A stretch of DNA of 64,000 nt, taken from NCBI GenBank assembly GCA_045532295.1, contig JAZSFP010000007.1:248001-312000 (forward strand). Reading direction: 5' to 3'. The notes under the pieces were generated by a model that was given only the letters and a program-made list of their open reading frames with translations, was not told the origin of the DNA and did not search any database. Within the stretch, counting starts at the first letter, position 1. Each line of letters starts with the position of its first letter. Below are positions 50,943-59,936 of this stretch, piece by piece. This DNA is from UBA10677 sp045532295. Its GTDB lineage: Bacteria > Bacillota > Clostridia > Christensenellales > Pumilibacteraceae. Made by a program: the position numbers and the translations under genes.

Positions 50943-51971
50943 TTAAAGTTTTTCTGCTATATCATAAATAAGACGCTCGGTTTTCTCCCAACCAAGACAA
51001 CCATCGGTAATGGATTTGCCATATACGCATCCATCGGGTGGCTGGTTGCCGTCCTCAATATAACTTTCAATCAAGAAACCTTTTACAAAATCCCCAAAAT
51101 CCGCGTTTGCGTGCATATTATTGACGATTTCCTTAGCGATTCTTACTTGCTCAAGAGGTTTCTTTCCACTATTAGAGTGGTTAGTATCAATAATAACCGC
51201 AGGATTTTTAAGCCCTTCTTTTATGTACATATCGTAAAGTCGCATAACGTCTTCATAATGATAGTTTGGAACGTTATTACCATACACGTCTACGCTACCT
51301 CTCAAAATTGCGTGCGCGTACTCGTTACCCTTTGTTCTAACTTGCTTATTAAGATACTTAAACTCATTAGGAATTTGCGCCGCGTATATCGAATTAAGAA
51401 GAACGGTTAAACTTCCGTGCATAGGATTCTTAAATCCAACACAAGTATCACTACCACTTGCAACGAGGCGATGTTGTTGATTTTCCGTCGAACGCGCGCC
51501 AACTGCCGTATAAGAAAGAAGATCGTCGCAATATACGGTATTCTCAGGATAAAGCATTTCATCCGCCGCAGACAATCCCGTTTCCTTCATAATACGCACG
51601 TACATATGACGAATAGCAAGAATACCTGCCTGTATATCCGTAACCATTTTGTGGGGATCCGGTGAGTGTAACATTCCCTTATATCCCTCGCCACGAGTAC
51701 GAGGTTTATTTGTGTAAATTCTTGGAACGATGAAAATTTTATCCTTTACTTTCTCGTAAGCGCGAGAAAGTCTCCCTACGTAATCACAAACGGATTCCTC
51801 GTTATCAGCAGAACAGGGTCCTATAATTAAAAGAAGACGCTTGTCCTTTCCTGCAATTATATCCTTAATCTCGCTATCTCTTTTAAGTTTTAACTTCATA
51901 AGTTCATCGGGAAGTTTAACCGCCTCGCGCGCCTCTTCCGGACTCATAATCGTTCGTATTACTTCAAACAT
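50943..51971 (-). CDS. aroF: DAHP synthase, class I (upstream copy)
   Basis: Second class I DAHP synthase, also 342 residues and collinear with the downstream copy. All catalytic motifs are conserved (IGPCSADNEES, KPRTRGEGYKGM, ARSTENQQHR, DTNHSNSGKK). Differences cluster in the N-terminal 60 residues, around 115-150 (MYVRIMKETG versus LHARAISESG) and near 205-215, regions that include the feedback-inhibitor site in this family. It starts at ATG 51971, 18 bases after the coiled-coil gene. No T-box or trp-type leader is seen for either copy. Confidence 0.94.
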   Translation of the reverse strand: MFEVIRTIMSPEEAREAVKLPDELMKLKLKRDSEIKDIIAGKDKRLLLIIGPCSADNEESVCDYVGRLSRAYEKVKDKIFIVPRIYTNKPRTRGEGYKGMLHSPDPHKMVTDIQAGILAIRHMYVRIMKETGLSAADEMLYPENTVYCDDLLSYTAVGARSTENQQHRLVASGSDTCVGFKNPMHGSLTVLLNSIYAAQIPNEFKYLNKQVRTKGNEYAHAILRGSVDVYGNNVPNYHYEDVMRLYDMYIKEGLKNPAVIIDTNHSNSGKKPLEQVRIAKEIVNNMHANADFGDFVKGFLIESYIEDGNQPPDGCVYGKSITDGCLGWEKTERLIYDIAEKL

Positions 51972-51988
51972 TGCATATATCTCCGCTG

Positions 51989-52444
51989 TTAAGTATTATC
52001 TCTTCTCTGCAAAGCATCTCTAAGTTCGCCTCGATTTGTTCTTATCACTGACACAGTGTTAAGAAAGAACGCCTCAGCCTCTGCAAACATTCTATCAAGA
52101 TGCTCTTTTGTTTTTCTCACTACCGCATCACACGAGCGGTACGTTTCATCCATAATCGCTTGGGCTCTATTTTCTGCCGAACGAATTATTTCAGAATTAC
52201 TCGTTATATGGGAGGCGCGTTCTTCCGCCTCCTTAATAACGTTACACGCCACGATATCGGCGTTCTGCATAATATCGTTGCGCTTATCTATTACTTCCTG
52301 AGCCCTTGAAAGACTACTTGAAATCATAGATTTTATATTTACTATCAATTCTTTGCATCGAGGTAAGTCTACTTTCTTGCCAAACATACCGCCTCTTCCG
52401 TTAATCTCCTCGTAAAGTTCGTCAACAAGGTCGATTAAATTCAT
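51989..52444 (-). CDS. coiled-coil protein of unknown function
   Basis: Predicted soluble protein of 151 residues, almost wholly helical with heptad-like patterning from about 35 to 135, Ala/Glu/Arg-rich and lacking a membrane segment. The pattern resembles DivIVA-like or ATP-synthase-b-like coiled coils often encoded after coaD in Clostridia, but I cannot assign a function. It starts at ATG 52444, nine bases after coaD. Confidence 0.75.
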   Translation of the reverse strand: MNLIDLVDELYEEINGRGGMFGKKVDLPRCKELIVNIKSMISSSLSRAQEVIDKRNDIMQNADIVACNVIKEAEERASHITSNSEIIRSAENRAQAIMDETYRSCDAVVRKTKEHLDRMFAEAEAFFLNTVSVIRTNRGELRDALQRRDNT

Positions 52445-52453
52445 ACTCTGCTC

Positions 52454-52918
52454 CTACTTAATTAGTTCAGTAGCCTCTGGTCTAATTAACGCGCTTACGT
52501 CTCCGTTAAGGTCAAGAACTTCACGAACGAGCGAACTCGATACGTGAGAAAGATTTGGCGAGGGGATTAAGTACACACCCTCAATTTTGCTATCAAACGA
52601 CTTATAAGCGTTATAAAGGTTTTTCTCATACTCAAAATCAATCGTGTTTCTTATACCGCGAATAAAAGTCTTTGCGCCTACTTCTTTCATAAAATCCGTT
52701 AAAAATCCCGAAAAACTCATAACGGTAGCATTTTTTATTGACGATACGGAACGCTTAGCAATTTCAATCCTCGCATCAAGGGAGAATTTACATTGCTTTT
52801 CCGAAAGTGCAACGGCAACGATTATTTCGTCAAAAACCCTACTTGCTTTCTCTACAAGTTCATAATGACCGAGCGTAAACGGGTCGAAAGTCCCGGCAAA
52901 TACCGCTTTATTATTCAT
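52454..52918 (-). CDS. coaD: phosphopantetheine adenylyltransferase
   Basis: Penultimate step of coenzyme A synthesis: ATP plus 4'-phosphopantetheine to dephospho-CoA. It has 154 residues. The nucleotidyltransferase motif is AGTFDPFTLGHYE (T/HxGH) and the C-terminal motif is VSSSLVRE, matching ISS-x-x-R of the family. It overlaps rsmD by eight bases. The rsmD-coaD pair is standard in Firmicutes (ylbH-ylbI). Confidence 0.97.
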   Translation of the reverse strand: MNNKAVFAGTFDPFTLGHYELVEKASRVFDEIIVAVALSEKQCKFSLDARIEIAKRSVSSIKNATVMSFSGFLTDFMKEVGAKTFIRGIRNTIDFEYEKNLYNAYKSFDSKIEGVYLIPSPNLSHVSSSLVREVLDLNGDVSALIRPEATELIK

Positions 52919-53474
52919 TATGCACCTCCGCTTTTTTATATGTCAAAAAAGTTAATACCGTATAACCGCAATCTCTACGATCAACCTCAAAATCACTTGT
53001 GGAAAACTTCTTATCAAAAGCGTGTTCTATTACCAAAACGCCGTCGTCAGTAAGCACGGAATACTTTTCAATGAGTTCGATAATTTTGTTTTCAAAACCG
53101 TTAGCGTATGGTGGATCGGCGAAAATAAAATCAAATTTTTTGCCTTTTAATTTTTTAAGCGCAAAAGAAAAATCAACGTTATATATTTCATACTCTTCTT
53201 CGCTTGCACCAACGTGATTAAGATTTTCTTTGATTAATTTTACGCTTTCACTATCCTTATCAATAAAGATACATTTATCAGCGCCACGACTAATCGCCTC
53301 TATACCAACCGCGCCACTTCCACCAAAAAGATCCAACACCATACTAATATCGCTCTTTTTTGATAAAAGTATATTGAAAAGAGTTTCCTTAATTCTGTCA
53401 GTTGTGGGCCTAACTCGCTCGTCCTTTGGAGAGGCAAGTTTTCGACCTTTAAATTTTCCGCTAATTACTCTCAT
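52911..53474 (-). CDS. rsmD: 16S rRNA (guanine-966-N2)-methyltransferase RsmD
   Basis: Rossmann-fold SAM methyltransferase of 187 residues. It has the N-terminal MRVISGKFKGRKL, the SAM motif DLFGGSGAVGIEAISRG and the catalytic DPPY in FADPPYANGF. It modifies 16S rRNA G966 in E. coli. It is coupled to coaD. Confidence 0.96.
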   Translation of the reverse strand: MRVISGKFKGRKLASPKDERVRPTTDRIKETLFNILLSKKSDISMVLDLFGGSGAVGIEAISRGADKCIFIDKDSESVKLIKENLNHVGASEEEYEIYNVDFSFALKKLKGKKFDFIFADPPYANGFENKIIELIEKYSVLTDDGVLVIEHAFDKKFSTSDFEVDRRDCGYTVLTFLTYKKAEVHNE

Positions 53475-53476
53475 AC

Positions 53477-54064
53477 TTAGCCTATACTACGAATTTCGTT
53501 CACGATATCTGCCGAACGCTTTCTAAGAGTATTAACTCCTATAACGTAGCCGAGAATAAACAATCCCGAGGTAAGAAGAACGTGGAGAGCAATAGGAACT
53601 ACTGCCATCCAAGTAACCTTGGAAATATCAATCGCGCCCATACCCATAAAAAGTAGCGTCATCGCAATGAACACTATAAGCATACCGCCTTGAAGAGGTT
53701 GAATTTGGAAAATTTCGGCTATAAGAATAAGAATTAAAGCAGACGCTACGTAAAAAATCACGTGGAAGACTGATTTATAAAGTTTAACCTCGGTATATCT
53801 ACGAGTATGAATATCCGAAAGCATATCCTTATTTAACTTCTTATATTCCTTCTCTCCAGCAGTTTTGCCGTTGTTAAAACAAATCATAGCGGTAGGCACG
53901 AAGAATAGTATACCCATTAAAATTTTCCAGATTGCATCTATATTTTCAGCAATAAAGACAAATCCAAGAATAGCAAAAACTACGGTAAATAAGTACATTG
54001 CTCCGCTACTCAATAAATAATCAACTATCGGCTTTCTTTCTTTTTTCTCGTTATTGTTACTCAA
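53477..54064 (-). CDS. five-TM membrane protein of unknown function
   Basis: Integral membrane protein of 195 residues with about five hydrophobic segments (near 14-37, 45-63, 98-122, 128-150 and 153-178) and a charged loop at about 66-95. I do not recognise a family. Its ATG overlaps the stop of the cyclo-ligase gene by four bases and it ends two bases before rsmD, so it is locked into an alr-cyclo-ligase-rsmD-coaD operon. Confidence 0.72.
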   Translation of the reverse strand: MSNNNEKKERKPIVDYLLSSGAMYLFTVVFAILGFVFIAENIDAIWKILMGILFFVPTAMICFNNGKTAGEKEYKKLNKDMLSDIHTRRYTEVKLYKSVFHVIFYVASALILILIAEIFQIQPLQGGMLIVFIAMTLLFMGMGAIDISKVTWMAVVPIALHVLLTSGLFILGYVIGVNTLRKRSADIVNEIRSIG

Positions 54065-54603
54065 TTTAACCTCCGTAATATTCGCGTTGGCGTAACGATT
54101 ACGTCAAGCGGAATATCGTAATTATCAACTTCTATTTTGTCCACCTCTTGCTCGTCAAAAGCAAGCCCCACTTTAAGCGTGTCCACTTTTGAAAAAAACT
54201 TATCGTAATATCCTCCGCCATACCCAAGTCTATAAAAGTCTTTATCAAAAGCAAGCAATGGAGTTAGCGTTACTTGTGGTATAATTTTTTCGTCGCTTGG
54301 ATTTAGAAAAATATTACCATACTTGTCCGTTTTATCAAGTGGAACTTCCCCTATATATCGAACGGGAAACATTACGCTCGGCAATGTATGAGGCACAAAA
54401 ACTTCAACTACGTTGAAGAGAGCGGAAATTATCGCTTTCGTGTCCACTTCATTTCGCATTGAAACGTACGAAAAAATCGAGGTATAATTTCCCTCTTTCA
54501 ATAATTTTAGCACTTTTTTTAATATTTGGCAATTCTTTTCACCCGCTAATTCTATACTATTTCGTAAAGTTAGCATTTCTTTTCGTAATAATGGTTTATT
54601 CAT
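54061..54603 (-). CDS. 5-formyltetrahydrofolate cyclo-ligase
   Basis: Converts 5-formyl-THF to 5,10-methenyl-THF with ATP, recycling folate. It has 180 residues, with the N-terminal KPLLRKEMLTLR helix and the signature GYGGGYYDKFF near 125. Its start overlaps the alr stop by eight bases. This family is often called YgfA or FAU. Confidence 0.94.
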   Translation of the reverse strand: MNKPLLRKEMLTLRNSIELAGEKNCQILKKVLKLLKEGNYTSIFSYVSMRNEVDTKAIISALFNVVEVFVPHTLPSVMFPVRYIGEVPLDKTDKYGNIFLNPSDEKIIPQVTLTPLLAFDKDFYRLGYGGGYYDKFFSKVDTLKVGLAFDEQEVDKIEVDNYDIPLDVIVTPTRILRRLN

Positions 54604-55597
54604 TATCTAAACTCCTTTTTCTTTGCGCCCCAAAGGAAGTTAATATTTCGTAAGGGATAGTATTAAAGCCCTCACAAAGTCTCTTCATATCTTCAGATGA
54701 TTGTAATAAAATTGCATCGTCGCCTTCTTTCGCTTTAACATCGCTTATATCAATAAAACAAGCGTCCATACAAGGCGTTCCGATAACGGGACAACGCTTA
54801 CCGTTTACCGTAAAATATATTTTGTTAAAGTTGCGAAATACACCATCGGCATACCCCATTCGCAAAGTTGCAATTTTCATCCGTTTATTCGCAACGAAGT
54901 TGCCGTAACCTATATGCTCTCCGCTTCTAACTTTGTTAATTTGCATAATCTTAGTATAAACTTTCATTGAAGGTATTACACCGTCAATTCCGTATCCGTA
55001 CAAGCCAAGCCCTACTCTTATCATATCCATAGAAAAAATTCCGTGCTTAATAGCAGAAGTAGACGCTATATGTTTAATAACGGTTGAAGGTAAGTCAGAT
55101 ACTGATGATAAAAATTTTTGATATTGTAACGACGAGTGATTAAAATTACTTGCATTGTAAAAATGACTATATACGCTATGCGCCGTTTTGTGCTTTTTCG
55201 CACAAAATTTGTATAACGATTTCACCTCAAAAGTCTCACAACCGTATCTGTTCATTCCCGTATTTACTTTAATGGCAATGCGATTAGTATTCTCGTTTAG
55301 CGCAAGAACTTGGTGTTTATTCCAAACGGTAGGAATTATATTTTGTGGCAATCGCATCGAATAATCGTTCATACAAAAAACGATTATATCTTTTTTAATT
55401 CCACTTTCCGCCAGTTCAAGCGCCTCAAATTCAGTAGCAACGGCAAAGCACTCAACTGTCTCTTCAATCGTCTTAGCGACCTTAACCGCGCCGTGTCCGT
55501 AAGCGTTTGCTTTAACCACCGCGCAGAGTATTCCGTATTTTCTAAGACAATGGGCATTATTATAAATATTCGATAAATTGATTTTAACGGTAAACAT
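54596..55597 (-). CDS. alr: alanine racemase
   Basis: PLP enzyme making D-alanine for peptidoglycan, 333 residues, shorter than the usual 370-390. The PLP lysine is in CAVVKANAYGHGA near 30. The second catalytic residue is the Tyr in LRMGYADGVF in the C-terminal beta domain. Further family motifs are VATEFEALELAESG and IKVNTGMNRYG. The C-terminal domain appears trimmed. It begins a run of overlapping genes down to coaD. Confidence 0.93.
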   Translation of the reverse strand: MFTVKINLSNIYNNAHCLRKYGILCAVVKANAYGHGAVKVAKTIEETVECFAVATEFEALELAESGIKKDIIVFCMNDYSMRLPQNIIPTVWNKHQVLALNENTNRIAIKVNTGMNRYGCETFEVKSLYKFCAKKHKTAHSVYSHFYNASNFNHSSLQYQKFLSSVSDLPSTVIKHIASTSAIKHGIFSMDMIRVGLGLYGYGIDGVIPSMKVYTKIMQINKVRSGEHIGYGNFVANKRMKIATLRMGYADGVFRNFNKIYFTVNGKRCPVIGTPCMDACFIDISDVKAKEGDDAILLQSSEDMKRLCEGFNTIPYEILTSFGAQRKRSLDNE

Positions 55598-55630
55598 AAT
55601 ATCTTATATTCCCGTCAAAATTAAATCGTC

Positions 55631-56584
55631 CTAATATTTATCCATAAACATTGTTTTAACTTTTTTAAATGGAGCATAACCAGATAAAAAAGATTGCAAT
55701 AGCGAAGAAATAGATTGTACGGTGTTCGTATTACTCGTTTTATCAACGATGATATTGCCCTTTTTCTTAACAACCAAAAAATTCCCACAATTTTCTTCAA
55801 TCATATCATCGTAAACGCTAAAAATATATTCTCCGTCGTTTTGATACAAATCAAGCGAGAGAAAATCATTAATTGACGCTATTCTCATTTGAATATAGGG
55901 CGTATCGTTTTCGGTAAAATCAGAAAATTTATATCCTTTAAGTTCGTCAAAAGAAATAAACTTTTCTTTATTGGTATAAGCGTATCTACTTATCTCTCCA
56001 CCTTCTACGACCGCATAAAAATCACACGCATCAGAAAGATATATCCTTCCACCATCAACATCAAGTTCGGAGAATAAATCAATATAATATTGCTCGTTAG
56101 TAGTCTGATATAGCGAAAATTCTTTAGCAAATTTTCCGTAAATATCAATTAAAAAAGGAATATCTTCGCGCGTTGCGATATGAAATCTTTGTTTAATACC
56201 GCCTACTATTTGGTTTTTTCCACAATAGGACGCGTTAATAAAGCCAAATCTTTTATAATATTCAAAACTAAATGGATAAAGCGCTACGAGAGGAACGCTA
56301 CGACTCGCAACTTTTAGTAACGCTTTTTGAATAACGCTCTTAATCAAGCCTTGACCGCGTTTTTCGGTAATAGTACTGACTGCGCTCAAATAACTTACGG
56401 GTAAAAATTTATCGTTAAAGTCTGCAGTTTTTTCAACTATATAAGCAACACTAACAAGATTGCCATTATCCTCTAAAGTTACTATATTATTCTCGTTTAC
56501 TTTTGATACGAAATGCTCAGCATACTTAATTCCGTCAGAGGGGAAAGCATCAATATAAAGTTTAACTAATTGCTCGCTTTTCAT
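55631..56584 (-). CDS. GNAT-family acetyltransferase (Eis-like)
   Basis: Predicted N-acetyltransferase of 317 residues. The N-terminal GNAT domain has the acetyl-CoA loop in ITEKRGQGLIKSVIQKAL (about 73-90) and YPFSFEYYKRFGF. A second half (about 130-317) resembles the tandem GNAT plus sterol-carrier-like layout of Eis-type proteins. Substrate unknown. Its ATG overlaps the stop of the upstream DUF2156 gene by one base (TAATG). Confidence 0.85.
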   Translation of the reverse strand: MKSEQLVKLYIDAFPSDGIKYAEHFVSKVNENNIVTLEDNGNLVSVAYIVEKTADFNDKFLPVSYLSAVSTITEKRGQGLIKSVIQKALLKVASRSVPLVALYPFSFEYYKRFGFINASYCGKNQIVGGIKQRFHIATREDIPFLIDIYGKFAKEFSLYQTTNEQYYIDLFSELDVDGGRIYLSDACDFYAVVEGGEISRYAYTNKEKFISFDELKGYKFSDFTENDTPYIQMRIASINDFLSLDLYQNDGEYIFSVYDDMIEENCGNFLVVKKKGNIIVDKTSNTNTVQSISSLLQSFLSGYAPFKKVKTMFMDKY

Positions 56585-57453
56585 TATTTTTCCTCGGCAG
56601 TATATTTTTCAACCAAAAACAAAGGCGAATAAGATAACTTTGCCTTTCTAAGACCTTCAATACCCATATCTTCTTGACGGTTAACAAGCATATCCGCAGT
56701 AAAGAAAGCATTAGCAGTCATTTTATTTATCGCCGGATACACGCCGTCGTAATTCGTGTCCGCTTTTTCAAAAATAGTATGAGCAACACCGTTACACTCA
56801 AGAGCGGAAATAGAAAACGCTACGCACTCGTCTTTTACTTTAAGAACGGAAATCTTTAGATTAAGTTCCTCTTTTAGCGAAATAGCAGAAATTATTGCCT
56901 TTTTCTCCCACTCGAGAACTCTGTGCCCTTCAGCCTGCTTACTCCAGCGCTCAAGTAACGAAAAAACGCTACCGTTATCGTTTTTTTCGTACTCTTTGAA
57001 AACAAAATCCGGATATTTAGCGCAAAATCTGCTTACGAAATTACGCTTAGAGTGATATGCTTTACCACTAAGAGTTATAAGATTTTCAGCGCTATATACG
57101 TAGTCGTAATCGTCACGGTTGGTGGAAAGATTAAACTCGTCTTTAATTCTATCTGCTTGCGTTTTAGTAAGTCCGCGAATACGACACTTTACGCCTAATC
57201 TTTTCGCCTCTTCGCGCATTAGAGAAATAGCCTCCATAAAATGCTCGTCGTCGCAATATGGGGGCATAAATACGGGAGTGCCTGTAAATAAGGCGTACAC
57301 TAAAGTAATATCTTTAGTGCTTGCTATTTTCATCCTGCCACTTCCGTTCCATAAATATAGGGTTGCAAAATTGTATTCCCAACCTACGTTTTCTTTTTGT
57401 AAATGCTTGGCTATTCTTTCGTAATCGTCAAGCGTTAAATCAACAAATTGCAT
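56584..57453 (-). CDS. DUF2156 (phosphatidylglycerol lysyltransferase C-terminal-like) protein
   Basis: Soluble protein of 289 residues made of two GNAT-like halves, matching the DUF2156/LPG-synthase C-terminal domain. Typical segments are WEYNFATLYLWNG, YVYSAENLITLSGKAYHSKRN and NYDGVYPAINKMTAN near the end. It lacks the membrane flippase part of MprF, so true phosphatidylglycerol lysylation is doubtful; aminoacyl-tRNA-dependent transfer to another acceptor is possible. It precedes the Eis-like gene in a coupled pair and follows yraN by four bases. Confidence 0.88.
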   Translation of the reverse strand: MQFVDLTLDDYERIAKHLQKENVGWEYNFATLYLWNGSGRMKIASTKDITLVYALFTGTPVFMPPYCDDEHFMEAISLMREEAKRLGVKCRIRGLTKTQADRIKDEFNLSTNRDDYDYVYSAENLITLSGKAYHSKRNFVSRFCAKYPDFVFKEYEKNDNGSVFSLLERWSKQAEGHRVLEWEKKAIISAISLKEELNLKISVLKVKDECVAFSISALECNGVAHTIFEKADTNYDGVYPAINKMTANAFFTADMLVNRQEDMGIEGLRKAKLSYSPLFLVEKYTAEEK

Positions 57454-57457
57454 AAAA

Positions 57458-57823
57458 TTAATACCTTAAATAACTATCAAAAGCATTTTCAATATGAACT
57501 ATTCGCTTATCCTCTGTATAAACTTCAACGATATCAAAGCGAATTGCTCTATCAAATAACTTAAAACGCTTAATATATTCCGAAGCAACTTGATTAATCT
57601 TCCTACGCTTTTGATAGTTTACCGCCTCTTGAGCATATCCAAAGTTATCGTTAAGCCTTGCTTTGACTTCAACGAAAACGATAAAACCTTCGCCTACCGC
57701 AATAATATCAATTTCACCAGTTTTCGTAGCGTAATTGCGCTCAAGAATAACGTAACCCTTCTCTTGAAGGTAATGCGTGGCTATATCTTCGCCTGTTCTA
57801 CCCTTATTTTTGGTACTAAGCAT
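57458..57823 (-). CDS. yraN: YraN family (UPF0102) protein
   Basis: Small restriction-endonuclease-fold protein of 121 residues. The catalytic pattern is visible in GEDIATHYL, TGEIDIIA and VFVEVKAR, the D-ExK set of the fold. Function is not established. I start at ATG 57823, which overlaps the rnhB stop by eight bases. rnhB-yraN is a conserved Firmicute pair. Confidence 0.93.
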   Translation of the reverse strand: MLSTKNKGRTGEDIATHYLQEKGYVILERNYATKTGEIDIIAVGEGFIVFVEVKARLNDNFGYAQEAVNYQKRRKINQVASEYIKRFKLFDRAIRFDIVEVYTEDKRIVHIENAFDSYLRY

Positions 57824-58418
57824 AAATATCACCTATAAAATTCTTAATAAAAGTAAAGCGATGTATAGGACAAGGACCGTACTTAATTAAAGCGTCGATA
57901 TGCTCCTTAGTACCGTAACCTTTATTTTTTGCAAATCCATACTCAGGATACAATAAATCCATTTCACGCATAATTCTATCACGAGTAACTTTTGCTAAAA
58001 TTGACGCTGCAGCAATATTGTAACTCGTTGCGTCCCCCTTAATTATTGCTTTAAGCGGTATTTCACTTTTAAGTTCAACCGCATCAACTAAAATCATCTC
58101 GGGACGAGTAGGCATTGAACGAATACACTCTTCCATTGCTCGCTTTGTTGCGTTTAAAATATTTATCTCGTCTATCGTTTCGTTATTTATAATGGAAACA
58201 GCGTAAGAGGACTTTTCTTTAATAATCTCAAAAAGCGCCTCTCTTCGTTTTTCAGAAACCTTTTTGCTATCGTTAATTCCTTTAACCATTTCGTCAAGGT
58301 TCATCATACAGCACGCGGCAACGACGGGACCTGCGAGCGGTCCGCGACCCGCCTCGTCAATTCCCGCTAAGCCTTTTAAAAGTATTGATTTGTCAAAATT
58401 AAATAAATCCTCAGTCAT
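57816..58418 (-). CDS. rnhB: ribonuclease HII
   Basis: Cleaves RNA in RNA-DNA hybrids and excises misincorporated ribonucleotides. It has 200 residues from ATG 58418. The acidic active site is in GIDEAGRGPLAGPV (DEAG), LVDA near 115 and the Asp in ILAKVTRDRIM. The start follows from the eight-base overlap with rbgA and GGGG upstream; the longer ORF start lies in rbgA. Confidence 0.97.
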   Translation of the reverse strand: MTEDLFNFDKSILLKGLAGIDEAGRGPLAGPVVAACCMMNLDEMVKGINDSKKVSEKRREALFEIIKEKSSYAVSIINNETIDEINILNATKRAMEECIRSMPTRPEMILVDAVELKSEIPLKAIIKGDATSYNIAAASILAKVTRDRIMREMDLLYPEYGFAKNKGYGTKEHIDALIKYGPCPIHRFTFIKNFIGDIYA

Positions 58419-59262
58419 ATAAATCTGCCCCATCTAAAGTAATTTTTCCAAGCCGACCTTTTCTAAAGTCCTCAATGACCGCAGCGGATGCGCGCTCAGT
58501 GTCAACTTCTCCGCCACGCAACAAAAAGCCTCTGCTTTTTGCTACGCATTGCATATTGATTTCGCCGTCTTCAGTTGCTATAAATGAATATCGCTTTTCA
58601 ATTGCTTGCGGATAAAGATCCTTGAGTTCACGCAAAAGTTCTTTTGAAAGTTCGTAAGTGTCAACAACTTCGTCCTTGATACTACCGATATAAGCAAGAT
58701 GTCGAGCGGCTTTTTGATTAGAAAGTTTAGGATATAGCGTACCCGGGGTATCTAAGACCTCAACAAAGTCATTTACCTTAAACCACTGCTTTCCACGAGT
58801 AACACCCGCCTTATTGCCCGTAATTGCCTTTCCTTTGCCGATAAGATTATTTATTAGCGTTGACTTTCCTGTATTAGGCACGCCTAACACCATAACCTTA
58901 ATAGTCGTTTTAATTCCGCGCGCTTTATATTTATTGATTTTTTCTCCACAAAGCCTTCTTATTGCGGAAAGAACAGAGGCTGAACTCTTTGAAACAGTAC
59001 TATCTAAAACTATTGCCTCACTTCTACTCGAGCAAAGTTTTTTTCTCCATTTTTCAGTTTCTTGTGGATCAGCAAGGTCACTTTTATTTAGAACGTAAAC
59101 GACGGGAAGACGAGCGATATACTTTTCAAAATCAGGATTTATGCAACTTAAAGGCGCACGTGCATCTAAAACGTACACGAGCGTATCAATAAGTTTAATG
59201 TTTTCCTCAATCATTCGTATCGACTTAGTCATATGACCAGGATACCAGTTAATAATCGCCAT
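58411..59262 (-). CDS. rbgA: ribosome biogenesis GTPase RbgA (YlqF)
   Basis: Circularly permuted GTPase for late 50S assembly, 283 residues. The G motifs come in the order G4 (LNKSDL near 59), G5, G1 (GVPNTGKST near 128), G2 and G3 (DTPG near 173), diagnostic of the YlqF/YawG family. The N-terminal INWYPGHMTKSIR is typical. Its ATG overlaps the trmD stop (TAATG). Confidence 0.97.
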   Translation of the reverse strand: MAIINWYPGHMTKSIRMIEENIKLIDTLVYVLDARAPLSCINPDFEKYIARLPVVYVLNKSDLADPQETEKWRKKLCSSRSEAIVLDSTVSKSSASVLSAIRRLCGEKINKYKARGIKTTIKVMVLGVPNTGKSTLINNLIGKGKAITGNKAGVTRGKQWFKVNDFVEVLDTPGTLYPKLSNQKAARHLAYIGSIKDEVVDTYELSKELLRELKDLYPQAIEKRYSFIATEDGEINMQCVAKSRGFLLRGGEVDTERASAAVIEDFRKGRLGKITLDGADLYD

Positions 59263-59936
59263 TAATCCTCCAGCAAATCAGGTCGAAATTTTTTAGTAAT
59301 TTCTATCGCTTTTTCTCTTCGCCATTTTTCTATGTTCTTGTGATGACCCGAAAGCAAAACTTCAGGAACGGAAAGACCTTCAAAAACTTGCGGACGAGTA
59401 TATTGTGGATATTCAAGTAAATTCTCAGAAAAACTCTCTTCGGTAACGCTTTCGTCACACCCAAGAACGCCGTCAACGTAACGAGCAACACTATCAACGA
59501 GTACCATAGCAGGAAGTTCTCCACCGGTAAGAACGTAGTCGCCGATTGAAATCTCGCGGTCAATTGAAAGTTCAATAACACGCTCGTCAATTCCTTCGTA
59601 ATGTCCACATAAAAGAATTAACCATTCAGCGTTTGCCGCAAGGTCTTTTACGATAGGCATACTCAAAGTTTTGCCCTTAGGCGACATATAAATTCTCGTT
59701 GCTTTATGCTCAGGGTCAATACTATTAATAGCGTCAAAAATAGGTTGAGCCATCATAACCATACCTGCTCCGCCACCAAAGGGAGTATCGTCGCATTTAT
59801 GATGCTTGTCCTTAGAAAATGTACGAATATCCGTTATTCGTATATCGATTTTTCCGTTTTCACGCGCTCTTCCGATAATGCTCGTCGTAAGGGGCGTAAA
59901 CATTTCCGGAAACAAAGTTAAAACGTCAATCCTCAT
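59262..59936 (-). CDS. trmD: tRNA (guanine-37-N1)-methyltransferase TrmD
   Basis: SPOUT methyltransferase making m1G37 in tRNAs with G36-G37, preventing +1 frameshifts. It has 224 residues, slightly short. The N-terminus is MRIDVLTLFPEMF, the SAM knot is in LLCGHYEGIDERVIE and SIGDYVLTGGELPAM. I start at ATG 59936, which overlaps the rimM end; the eight extra codons lie within rimM. The tRNA-Pro (TGG) at 29603 is an expected substrate. Confidence 0.97.
   Translation of the reverse strand: MRIDVLTLFPEMFTPLTTSIIGRARENGKIDIRITDIRTFSKDKHHKCDDTPFGGGAGMVMMAQPIFDAINSIDPEHKATRIYMSPKGKTLSMPIVKDLAANAEWLILLCGHYEGIDERVIELSIDREISIGDYVLTGGELPAMVLVDSVARYVDGVLGCDESVTEESFSENLLEYPQYTRPQVFEGLSVPEVLLSGHHKNIEKWRREKAIEITKKFRPDLLED

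Noticed and set aside
49882..51971. Assembly artefact explaining the two DAHP synthase copies
   Set aside because: The copies differ at many codons and have distinct flanks and starts, so they are diverged paralogues rather than a repeated read.
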